Notes: a model not told the origin generated them from the letters alone. Positions 1-5,565 are shown, counted from the first letter of the stretch. The stretch: 5,817 nt of DNA from Chroococcidiopsidaceae cyanobacterium CP_BM_RX_35 (GCA_019242465.1 JAFAVL010000444.1:1-5817), one strand, 5' to 3'. Numbers and translations: made by a program.

Positions 1-16
1 AGACCTCAATAGCTGC

Positions 17-36
17 TTCAGATACCTGTTTCTGAA
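17..36. repeat. short inverted repeat upstream of the metalloprotease gene
   Basis: TTCAGA (17-22) and TCTGAA (31-36) are perfect 6-bp complementary arms around an 8-nt loop, 28 bases before the chosen start codon. No T-run follows, so it does not look like a terminator of an upstream gene. It could be an operator or a small leader hairpin, but arms this short can occur by chance. Confidence 0.25.
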
Positions 37-63
37 CTCTGTGCCGTTTCAGGGATGCATGGG

Positions 64-2955
64 ATGAAAAGATTGCCGTTTTACATTGTTTTACTACAGG
101 GTCTGTTTTTCGGCATCGTCTTACATAGTCTATTTCTCGGAATTGAGCCTGCAGTTGCGCATCTGCCTCTGAGTTGGTCGTCGCCGCCTTGGTCTTCTGA
201 TACACAGGTTGAAAATCCCCGAAGGCTGGACTCCCAATTAGTTGTTCAGAAACTTAAAGACGAGCAGCAGCCAGAACACCCGGATGCTTCAGACTCCCAA
301 GACTCAGAGCCGCCAGAGTTGCAACCGTTTGCTCAGGTGCTCAAAAACACAAAAAAGATGCAGGGATTGTTCACACTCTACCGTGACAGCGAAGCGGGCA
401 AAATCTACCTGGAAATTGAGCCCAATCAGCTCAATAAGAACTACCTGAGTACCGTGACGATGGAATCGGGCATCGGCGAACGTGGAGTTTACAGCGGTAT
501 GCCGTTGCAAGACTTGCTCTTTTACTTTCAGCGCGTCAACAACAATTTGCACTTTGTTGTCCGCAACGAAAATTTCCGCACTCTCCCAGGAGATCCCCAA
601 GCGCGCTCACTAGCACGCTCGTTTAGTGACTCGGTCTTATATTCTCTCCCGATTAGAAGCATTCATCCCCAGCGACAATCAATCCTCGTCGATCTAGGCG
701 ATCTACTGCTAGCTGACGTTCCGGACTTATCATCGCAGTTATCATCACTACTGCAAGGTTCCTACCAACTCGACGAGCGGAAGTCTTACTTCGGCGTTGC
801 CAAAGTCTTTCCCTTCAACTTGGAGATTGAATCGGTTTATGGGTTTTCATCTGACAGCAACGAACAACAACCGACGGCATTAGAGACAGTACCTGACAGC
901 CGCGACATTACTGTCCGCGTGCATTACGGTTTCTCCCAGCTCCCTAAAAGTGATGGCTTCTCTCCGCGCCTCGCTGACGAGCGGGTGGGCTATTTCATCA
1001 CAACTTACGAAGACTTTTCTAACGACAATCGCGACGATCCTTTTGTCCGCTACATCAACCGCTGGCATCTAGAAAAGCAAGATCCCAAAGCACCCCTATC
1101 TCCCCCCCAGCACCCGATTGTGTTTTGGATTGAAAACGCGGTGCCTTTAGAGTACCGTAATGCCATCAAAGAAGGTGTGTTGATGTGGAACCAAGCCTTT
1201 GAGCGGTTGGGATTTAAGGATGCCATTCAAGTGCAGCAGATGCCTGACGATGCCAAGTGGGACCCGTCTGACGTGCGCTACAACACAATTCGCTGGCTCA
1301 ATACAGTGGATGGCTTCTTGGCCTTGGGGCCGTCGCGCGTCAACCCTTTAACAGGAGAAATTCTAGATGCCGACATCATTGTAGACGGCAGTTTTGTGAG
1401 AGCGCTCAAGCAAGAGTACCGCACTATCGTGCAACAGAACCGAGCCCAGCCTCAATCCTTATTGTCCTTCGTGATTGGTAGTTCCATGAGTTCCAATAGC
1501 TCCGAAACCCTCCACCTTTGCACTGGGAATCTGAATGGACAAGTTGGCAACAACAGACAAAAGGCAACAGCCGATAGTAACAGTTCGCCCGTTGCCTTTT
1601 TATCCAAACTAGCAACACACTACGACCTTTGCTACGGGATGGAAGCTGGCAATCAGTTCGCGATTGGGTCAGTAGCGCTATCACTATTTCAAGATATCAA
1701 GCCTAGTAGTGAACAGATGCAAGTGTACATCCATCAGTATCTACGCCTGATCATTGCTCACGAAGTCGGACACACTTTAGGCTTGCGACATAACTTCCGT
1801 GGTAGCACACTCCTCCCGCCAGAAGATTTAAACAACACCGAGATCACGCATACCAAAGGTCTTGTCACCTCGGTCATGGACTACATTCCACCCAACCTGG
1901 CACCCCAAGGTGTAAAGCAGGGAGACTATTTTCCATCTGTGATTGGTCCTTACGATAAATGGGCAATTGAGTACGGCTACAAACCCAGTGGGGCAGGGGC
2001 TCCCGATGCTGAGTTGCGGTTTCTCGAGCAGATTGCTCGAGCATCGACTCAGCCCGAGCTAGACTATGCCACAGATGAGGATATGTTTGACCTTGACCCC
2101 AATGTTAATCCTTGGGACAACAGCAGCAATGTGCTCCGCTACTCGCAGTGGCAGCTTGACAACGACCGTGCCATGTGGTTTCGTCTGAATCAGGATTATC
2201 CCATCGAGGGCGAGAGTTACAGCAAGCTGAGCCAAATGTTTGACACGGTGTTTCTCCACTATTTGCAGAACACCTACTTCATTACAAAATACATTGCTGG
2301 GCAGTCTTTTCACCGCGAACATGCGGGTGAATCTAATGGGCGATTGCCGTTTGAACCAGTGCCTGTAGAACAACAACGGCAGGCGTTAGCAACACTGCAA
2401 AAGTATATCTTTGCAGAAGATGCTTTTCGCTTCCCACCGGAATTGCTGAATAAGCTAGCGCCATCGCGCTGGATGGACTGGGGCAACCAAGTACCAACTC
2501 GTCGCCTCGATTACCCAATTCACGACAGTATTTTCTTGATGCAGAGCTTGGTGTTGAAAGAGTTACTGTCAGGTGATCGCCTCGACCGATTGGGTGATGT
2601 TGAGCTGAAGAGCCATCCAGGGCAAGCCCTCACAATGGCGGAGCTGTTCGACAGCTTGCAAGCTGGTATCTTTTCAGAAGTTATACAACCCGCTCGTAAA
2701 CTGCCGCAAATCTCCAGTCTCCGTGGAGCTTTGCAGAGTCAGTATTTAAACATTTTGACAGACATGGTGTTGCGAAATGTGTCTATACCTGAAGCTGCAC
2801 GGACCCTAGCTTGGTACAAACTGAATCAGCTGCGCTCGGTACTCAACAAGACTCCCTCTCACTCCCGTCACTTAGACGAATATACCCTGGCACACTTAGC
2901 CGAAACTCGCGCTCGCATTGACAAAGCTTTAAACGCCCAGTTGCCATCCCGGTAA
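64..2955 (+). CDS. exported zinc-dependent metalloprotease, DUF5117/DUF4953 type
   Basis: A 963-aa metzincin-like zinc peptidase, probably acting in the periplasm or outside the cell. Seen: an N-terminal basic-hydrophobic stretch (about residues 2-27) followed by A-V-A at 30-32, a plausible signal peptidase I site; a DUF5117-like region over about 100-300; a conserved block near 350-385 containing FWIENAVP and MWNQAFERLGFKDA; then the zinc motif HEVGHTLGLRH at 566-576 (ligands His566, His570, His576; catalytic Glu567) and the Met-turn SVMDY with Met605. Length and order match the family, whose substrates are mostly unknown. A Ser/Asn-rich segment at about 467-515 precedes the motif, and Cys486 and Cys523 could pair. 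An ATG nine bases earlier (55) is in frame, but AGGG at 51-54 abuts it directly; the same AGGG sits 9 bases before ATG 64, so 64 is preferred. No partner gene is visible. The family call is firm; its substrate is not known. Confidence 0.88.
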   Translation: MKRLPFYIVLLQGLFFGIVLHSLFLGIEPAVAHLPLSWSSPPWSSDTQVENPRRLDSQLVVQKLKDEQQPEHPDASDSQDSEPPELQPFAQVLKNTKKMQGLFTLYRDSEAGKIYLEIEPNQLNKNYLSTVTMESGIGERGVYSGMPLQDLLFYFQRVNNNLHFVVRNENFRTLPGDPQARSLARSFSDSVLYSLPIRSIHPQRQSILVDLGDLLLADVPDLSSQLSSLLQGSYQLDERKSYFGVAKVFPFNLEIESVYGFSSDSNEQQPTALETVPDSRDITVRVHYGFSQLPKSDGFSPRLADERVGYFITTYEDFSNDNRDDPFVRYINRWHLEKQDPKAPLSPPQHPIVFWIENAVPLEYRNAIKEGVLMWNQAFERLGFKDAIQVQQMPDDAKWDPSDVRYNTIRWLNTVDGFLALGPSRVNPLTGEILDADIIVDGSFVRALKQEYRTIVQQNRAQPQSLLSFVIGSSMSSNSSETLHLCTGNLNGQVGNNRQKATADSNSSPVAFLSKLATHYDLCYGMEAGNQFAIGSVALSLFQDIKPSSEQMQVYIHQYLRLIIAHEVGHTLGLRHNFRGSTLLPPEDLNNTEITHTKGLVTSVMDYIPPNLAPQGVKQGDYFPSVIGPYDKWAIEYGYKPSGAGAPDAELRFLEQIARASTQPELDYATDEDMFDLDPNVNPWDNSSNVLRYSQWQLDNDRAMWFRLNQDYPIEGESYSKLSQMFDTVFLHYLQNTYFITKYIAGQSFHREHAGESNGRLPFEPVPVEQQRQALATLQKYIFAEDAFRFPPELLNKLAPSRWMDWGNQVPTRRLDYPIHDSIFLMQSLVLKELLSGDRLDRLGDVELKSHPGQALTMAELFDSLQAGIFSEVIQPARKLPQISSLRGALQSQYLNILTDMVLRNVSIPEAARTLAWYKLNQLRSVLNKTPSHSRHLDEYTLAHLAETRARIDKALNAQLPSR

Positions 2956-3165
2956 CAAAGACATAGCCAGAGTAAATTTTAACAGCAATAATCTAGCTCT
3001 AAAAACCTAATGTCACATGTAGCTTTTTTTTTGACTAAGATTTCATTGCCAAGTCGCTATCGATGGTGTGATTTTTAATTTAGTCAAAACTCCAGAGGCA
3101 ATCAACTTGTGCTGTTCACAAAACTGAAAGCTTAGCGCTACTTATGGTTCCGATGCTACCCAAAC

Positions 3166-3203
3166 CCCTTTCACGGGTAGGCTACAACCCCAATGTGAAA
3201 GGG
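3166..3203. repeat. two-tier hairpin with 9-bp outer arms
   Basis: CCCTTTCAC (3166-3174) and GTGAAAGGG (3195-3203) are perfect 9-bp arms. Directly inside, GGGT (3175-3178) can pair with ACCC (3187-3190), leaving an 8-nt loop and a 4-nt bulge CAAT on the 3' side. This is the strongest inverted repeat in the spacer. No T-run follows (GAGATAAATA), so it is not a classic intrinsic terminator. It could be an RNA leader structure, the core of a small repeat family, or a protein-binding dyad. Confidence 0.5.
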
Positions 3204-3237
3204 AGATAAATACCGGATTTCGTATCAGTTAATTGAT

Positions 3238-3252
3238 TGACCTGGTAGGTCA
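3238..3252. promoter_or_regulatory. 15-bp perfect dyad, possible operator
   Basis: TGACCT, three bases GGT, then AGGTCA form a perfect dyad of 15 bp. The size suits binding by a dimeric helix-turn-helix or ribbon-helix-helix regulator. No promoter elements could be fixed next to it, and it lies about 335 bp before parA and 78 bp before the small ORF at 3330, so its target is unknown. Confidence 0.35.
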
Positions 3253-3284
3253 GCCCCGTCATCGTATCGCTCTACTCTTACACT

Positions 3285-3308
3285 CTGACAGGCTAGCCGC
3301 GCTGTCAG
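3285..3308. repeat. 7-bp inverted repeat
   Basis: CTGACAG (3285-3291) and CTGTCAG (3302-3308) are perfect inverted arms around a 10-nt GC-rich loop that itself begins with the palindrome GCTAGC. It lies just upstream of the small ORF at 3330. Its role is not known; it may be an RNA hairpin or a binding site. Confidence 0.35.
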
Positions 3309-3329
3309 GCTCGATTTCGTGGTTGGCTG

Positions 3330-3473
3330 ATGACTAAGCACAGTCCCCCTGTCTCTATCAATTCAACTTCTGGTGTCTCAATCGCGCAGCATTTTCTATT
3401 TATTTGTAGTCTAGAAGAGCGAAAACTGATAGCAATCGCTCTTGTCAAAGCAGCCCGAACTGGCAAGAGCTAG
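3330..3473 (+). CDS. possible small protein, 47 aa, unrecognised
   Basis: An ATG-to-TAG frame of 47 codons beginning MTKHSPPVS and ending in a helix-like stretch SLEERKLIAIALVKAARTG. The second half has the mixed charged and hydrophobic pattern of a real helix. No clear Shine-Dalgarno site precedes the ATG, which weakens the call. The 14 bases around its start codon (3327-3340) are repeated exactly around the start of the 55-aa gene at 5178. It could instead be a remnant of a longer gene or a chance frame; the frame is closed by a stop at 3294-3296. Its 3' half overlaps the triple repeat at 3415-3470. Confidence 0.3.
   Translation: MTKHSPPVSINSTSGVSIAQHFLFICSLEERKLIAIALVKAARTGKS
3415..3470. 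repeat. three related arms upstream of parA, candidate centromere or operator
   Basis: AAGAGCGA (3415-3422), TCGCTCTT (3436-3443) and CAAGAGC (3464-3470) are three versions of one motif. The middle arm is the perfect complement of the first (8 bp), and its overlapping form GCTCTTG (3438-3444) is the perfect complement of the third (7 bp). As RNA, the middle arm could pair with only one neighbour at a time; as DNA, this is a cluster of inverted and direct copies of a binding site. Ribbon-helix-helix partition proteins usually bind repeat clusters upstream of their parA gene, which is where this lies. The function is inferred. Confidence 0.4.
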
Positions 3474-3498
3474 TACCTTCCGCTATTTATATTTTCGC

Positions 3499-3552
3499 AT
3501 TGGCAAAAATCCAAACATTTGAAAATTCGCCAATTTCTCAATGCACCAATTT
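3499..3552. repeat. AT-rich inverted and direct repeats next to parA
   Basis: ATTGGC (3499-3504) is inverted as GCCAAT (3529-3534), and CCAATTT occurs twice in direct orientation (3530-3536 and 3546-3552, 16 bases apart). The second copy falls between the -35 and -10 of the weak promoter proposed for parA, as an autoregulatory operator would. The motifs are short and AT-rich, so chance repeats remain possible. Confidence 0.3.
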
Positions 3553-3562
3553 GATTTATCAT
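3535..3562 (+). promoter_or_regulatory. weak candidate promoter for the parA cluster
   Basis: TATCAT at 3557-3562 matches the -10 consensus at five of six positions. Sixteen bases upstream, TTCTCA (3535-3540) matches the -35 at four of six. A transcript from about 3569 would have a leader of roughly 19 bases before the parA ATG. No stronger pair was found closer to the gene. Confidence 0.3.
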
Positions 3563-3587
3563 TCTGGTAGTGTAGAAGTCAGAGCCG

Positions 3588-4175
3588 ATGTTATTAACCT
3601 GCACTAGTGCCAAAGGTGGAGTGGGCAAAACTACCAGTGCCATTCACATTGCTGCTATCCTCTCTTTTGACGACAGCACCTTGCTAATCGATGGCGATCC
3701 CAACCGTTCGGCTTTGAAGTGGGCCAAACGAGGAAATTTGCCATTTCAAGTCGTTGACCTGATGGCTGCTCCCAAGCATACCCGGAGCTTTGAACATATA
3801 GTTTTCGACACGCCCGCTCGCCCCAATCAGGATGACATGGAAGCTCTCGTAGAGGGCTGCGATTTGCTGATTATTCCCACAACTCCTGACATTCTCAGCA
3901 TAGATGCCACGTTAGAGACTGTAGATCTGCTCAATGCCCTCAAGTGCGACCGCTATCGCATTCTACTCACCATTATCCCTCCCGCTCCTAGAAAAACAGG
4001 AGAGCAGGCAAGAGAAGCCCTCGCCGAGTTCCCCCTGTTCAAACAAGCCATTCGACAATTTGCTGCTTATGAAAAGGCGGCATTAGCGGGCGTGTTGGTC
4101 AACCAAGTCAAAGACCGCAATGCCCGAATTGCTTGGCGGGATTTTGAGGCACTTAGGAAAGAGATACTACCATGA
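3588..4175 (+). CDS. parA: short ParA-family partition ATPase (ParF-like)
   Basis: A 195-aa deviant Walker ATPase. In type Ib partition systems such an ATPase binds the nucleoid, polymerises or forms gradients with ATP, and moves DNA held by its centromere-binding partner. Seen: the deviant Walker A KGGVGKTT at residues 9-16 with signature Lys9 and catalytic Lys14; Walker A' LLIDGDPNRSA at 32-42 with Asp35 and Asp37; Walker B IVFDTPA at 71-77 with Asp74. It has no N-terminal helix-turn-helix, and its length fits ParF (about 200 aa) rather than longer type Ia ParA. A stop codon at 3573-3575 rules out an earlier in-frame start; AGAAG at 3574-3578 is a modest ribosome binding site. The stop overlaps the next ATG as ATGA, implying translational coupling. 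Orphan ParA proteins that position other cargo are an alternative, but the partner next door favours DNA partition. Confidence 0.9.
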   Translation: MLLTCTSAKGGVGKTTSAIHIAAILSFDDSTLLIDGDPNRSALKWAKRGNLPFQVVDLMAAPKHTRSFEHIVFDTPARPNQDDMEALVEGCDLLIIPTTPDILSIDATLETVDLLNALKCDRYRILLTIIPPAPRKTGEQAREALAEFPLFKQAIRQFAAYEKAALAGVLVNQVKDRNARIAWRDFEALRKEILP

Positions 4176-4540
4176 CCGACAATCCATTCCGGAAGGTGAT
4201 CGCCACTCGCAAGCAAGCAACGGAACCAGTAGCGGATGAAGCCAAGCCCCCTACATTCACACCCATCGAGACACGACAAACTAGTCAACCGCCTGCACCT
4301 AAGAAGCGCGGACGACCCGCTACAGGAAAACGCTCAGACGATGCCTGGATCGGACGCACCTATTATGTTAAGCGGGAGACTGACCTGGATGTAGAGGATA
4401 CTTTGCTCAAGCTCAAGCGACAAGGTCTAGAAGTGGACAAATCCGAATTGGTAGATTTGCTCCTTGCTGCCTGGGTAAAATGGCAACAAGGTGAAAATAT
4501 AGAAATTTACCTTTCTGAAATTACGCCAAGGCGAAAATAA
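4172..4540 (+). CDS. ribbon-helix-helix partition partner with AT-hook-like segment
   Basis: A 122-aa protein whose start overlaps the parA stop (ATGA), the usual place for the centromere-binding partner. Seen: a Pro/Thr-rich, probably disordered tail (1-58) with a basic KKRGRPATGKR at 44-54 that resembles an AT-hook (core GRP). After it come a strand-like RTYYVKRE (62-69), a helix at about 70-84 (DVEDTLLKLKRQ) and a second helix at about 89-106 (DKSELVDLLLAAWVKWQQ), the pattern of a ribbon-helix-helix domain. ParG-like proteins use such a domain to bind repeats upstream of parA and repress the operon, and an Arg in the flexible tail stimulates the ATPase; Arg7 or Arg13 could play that part here, which is inference. 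It is longer than ParG (76 aa), mainly through the tail. An antitoxin-like role towards the downstream GNAT protein is possible but less likely. Confidence 0.72.
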   Translation: MTDNPFRKVIATRKQATEPVADEAKPPTFTPIETRQTSQPPAPKKRGRPATGKRSDDAWIGRTYYVKRETDLDVEDTLLKLKRQGLEVDKSELVDLLLAAWVKWQQGENIEIYLSEITPRRK

Positions 4541-4594
4541 AACGATTAAGCATTTGCAGGCACAACGCGCTCAATCTGACCAGAAGGAGTAGAA

Positions 4595-5146
4595 GTGAAC
4601 AAGTTCGACATCGTTAAAGGTGCAGATGCAGAAGTTCGACGGGACATTGCGGGTTGGGAAGACAAAGCCGATGATTATGTGGCAGAATTCTTCGATAATG
4701 ATGTAGAGCGCGTCTACGGTACGCGCTTCGGCGATAATCTAGCAATCATTGCTTCTATTGCCGAAAACGCCTTAATAGCCCCAGAAACTTTTAGAGGTGT
4801 GCGGGACAAGGAAGGTAGGTTGCAGGCAGGAGCAATTGTTCACCAGGAAAGCGATTGCCTAGAAGTTAACGACTTGGCGACTGCACCATGGAATATCCTG
4901 CTTCATCAGCCTGAAAGTCTTAAGGGCGCTGGCACTTCACTGATGGAGGCGCTAGTTAAGGAAAGCATAGACTTAGGTAAGGGAGGTCGCCTGAAAGTCT
5001 ATGCTATTCCCAGAGCTAGGCAGTTTTATATAAATATTGGTTTTTTGGAAACTGATGGAGGTGAAATGGAACTAACCCCTGAAGCGGCTCTAGGATTTCT
5101 GGAAGAGCAAAGACAGTTTAGGGAGCGTGGAGGTGACTCAAGATAA
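4595..5146 (+). CDS. GNAT-family acetyltransferase, substrate unknown
   Basis: A 183-aa protein expected to move an acetyl group from acetyl-CoA to an unidentified amine. Seen: strands around 76-83 (LQAGAIVH) and 89-96 (LEVNDLAT); the acetyl-CoA loop and following helix at 108-122, with Gly111-Ala-Gly113 matching the GxG/A part of the GNAT signature but Ser108 in place of the usual Arg/Gln; and FYINIGF at 144-150, the GNAT FYxxxGF motif with Tyr145 as the likely general acid. The N-terminal 60 residues are acidic and helical and not recognised. Start: GTG at 4595 with a strong AAGGAG at 4584-4589 five bases before it. It follows the ribbon-helix-helix gene by 54 bases with no terminator seen, so it is probably co-transcribed. 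Some GNAT toxins are encoded after a ribbon-helix-helix antitoxin, but the family match is not clear here. Confidence 0.75.
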   Translation: MNKFDIVKGADAEVRRDIAGWEDKADDYVAEFFDNDVERVYGTRFGDNLAIIASIAENALIAPETFRGVRDKEGRLQAGAIVHQESDCLEVNDLATAPWNILLHQPESLKGAGTSLMEALVKESIDLGKGGRLKVYAIPRARQFYINIGFLETDGGEMELTPEAALGFLEEQRQFRERGGDSR

Positions 5147-5177
5147 TTTTGGGTTTGACATAAGCAGGAGAAAACTG

Positions 5178-5345
5178 ATGACTAAGCAACTAACTGACTC
5201 GGAAATCATTGAAAAACAAGAACGGCTTTACGAACTTGAACAGGATTGCTCGACTGGCACCCTTGGCACACCGGAGGAGCAAAAACAGAAGATTGATGCA
5301 TTGCTAGCTAGAGCCAGAGCTAGAAAGGCTAAACTCAGTCAATAA
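5178..5345 (+). CDS. small charged helical protein, 55 aa, unrecognised
   Basis: MTKQLTDSEIIEKQ opens a charged helix (about 5-25), then a turn STGTLGTPEEQ (26-36) and a second helix ending in a basic ARARARKAK run (44-52). No signal peptide, membrane segment or cysteine pair is seen, apart from one Cys at 24. The frame is open back to an ATG at 5127 inside the acetyltransferase gene, but ATG 5178 has a good AGGAG at 5166-5170 with 7-base spacing, and the longer version would overlap the upstream gene, so 5178 is chosen. It lies 31 bases after the acetyltransferase stop and looks like the last gene of the cluster. A helical hairpin with a basic tail would suit a binding partner of protein or nucleic acid; no function is claimed. 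Confidence 0.65.
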   Translation: MTKQLTDSEIIEKQERLYELEQDCSTGTLGTPEEQKQKIDALLARARARKAKLSQ

Positions 5346-5351
5346 TTTTCC

Positions 5352-5365
5352 GGGTTAGGGGTTAG
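5352..5365. repeat. tandem heptamer GGGTTAG x2
   Basis: Two perfect adjoining copies of GGGTTAG (5352-5358, 5359-5365), starting 7 bases after the last stop codon of the cluster. Short tandem heptamers in spacers are well known in filamentous and related cyanobacteria. With only two copies this is a hint, not proof, of such a repeat. Confidence 0.4.
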
Positions 5366-5399
5366 AGAAAAAGCCAATGGTGACTGGAGCAACCTGACG

Positions 5400-5527
5400 A
5401 TGACAGTAGGGTCGGCAAATGGCACGACAGCGCTCGTCAACCATTTAGCTGCCAAGCGTTGTGCCGCCACCGCTCTCCTTTCCGGAGAACGGAAACGCTA
5501 GTGCCAATCGACCCTGATGGGAGCTAG
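5400..5527 (+). pseudogene. possible remnant of a second parA N-terminus
   Basis: From ATG 5400 (GGAG at 5386-5389, 10 bases before) a 33-codon frame reads MTVGSANGTTALVNHLAA and then ALLSGERKR before a TAG at 5499-5501. Shifting frame near 5495 continues as TLVPIDPDGS until a TAG at 5525-5527. In order, these resemble the start of a ParA protein: SAKGGVGKTT, then a helix ending HLAA, then TLLIDxDPxGS. If so, the Walker A is damaged (NG replacing KGGVGK, about four residues lost), a frameshift follows, and the rest of the gene is missing. The match is by eye and short, so it may be chance; a real 33-aa peptide is also possible. Confidence 0.35.
5479..5495. repeat. small hairpin TTTCCG-N5-CGGAAA
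   Basis: Perfect 6-bp arms TTTCCG (5479-5484) and CGGAAA (5490-5495) around a 5-nt loop. No T-run follows. It sits inside the possible parA remnant and may be a fortuitous hairpin or an operator for the downstream gene. Confidence 0.3.
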
Positions 5528-5535
5528 ATAATACC

Positions 5536-5565
5536 TTGACACCTGAACAACTAGAGTTCTACAGT
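5536..5565 (+). promoter_or_regulatory. candidate promoter for the ribbon-helix-helix gene at 5599
   Basis: A perfect -35 TTGACA (5536-5541) is followed after 18 bases by TACAGT (5560-5565), which matches four of six -10 positions. Transcription from about 5572 would give a leader of roughly 27 bases. The same TTG is also the only upstream in-frame alternative start, so the promoter and an extended N-terminus exclude each other. Confidence 0.35.

Larger units (their letters stand above)
2956..3587. other. 632-bp spacer with repeats between metalloprotease and parA
   Basis: No gene longer than about 50 codons was found here on the + strand. Soon after the metalloprotease stop there is a run of nine T (3024-3032), but no convincing GC-rich stem precedes it, so a terminator is only possible. 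The stretch then contains a two-part hairpin (3166-3203), a 15-bp dyad (3238-3252), a 7-bp inverted repeat (3285-3308), a possible 47-codon ORF (3330-3473), three related repeats (3415-3470) and AT-rich DNA with direct and inverted repeats (3480-3565) next to parA. No DnaA boxes matching TTATNCACA were noticed, so an origin is not claimed. Confidence 0.6.

Noticed and set aside
2..67. Open frame from position 2 to a TGA at 65-67 that overlaps ATG 64 as ATGA, suggesting an upstream gene end
   Set aside because: Only 21 codons are visible, without a recognisable pattern, so an upstream coupled gene cannot be supported.
242..448. Alternative + frame of 68 codons inside the metalloprotease gene
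   Set aside because: Out of frame within a strong gene, with a composition (Ser/Thr/Arg/Gln-rich) typical of a shifted frame.
304..600. Minus-strand frames inside the metalloprotease, parA and partner genes (for example 304-600, 880-1068, 1424-1684, 2059-2376, 2333-2518, 4067-4288)
   Set aside because: They lie antisense within well-supported genes and show no recognisable domains; they are shadows of the + strand coding pattern.
3001..3032. Possible intrinsic terminator: nine T at 3024-3032 after the metalloprotease gene
   Set aside because: No GC-rich stem precedes the T-run; only AAAAA/TTTTT and a few scattered pairs can form, and ATGTCACAT has no usable loop.
3144..3209. 21-codon ORF (MVPMLPKPLSRVG...) across the 3166-3203 hairpin
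   Set aside because: Very short, no ribosome binding site, and its sequence is largely dictated by the inverted repeat.
3480..3587. Replication origin in the AT-rich DNA before parA
   Set aside because: No iteron array, DnaA box or replication initiator gene is visible; repeats here fit partition or operator sites better.
5127..5177. Earlier start (5127) for the 55-aa gene
   Set aside because: It would overlap the acetyltransferase gene and has no clear advantage, while ATG 5178 has AGGAG at ideal spacing.
5346..5372. Terminator after the 55-aa gene (TTTTC ... GAAAA pairing)
   Set aside because: Only a 5-bp AT-rich stem with a long loop and no following T-run.
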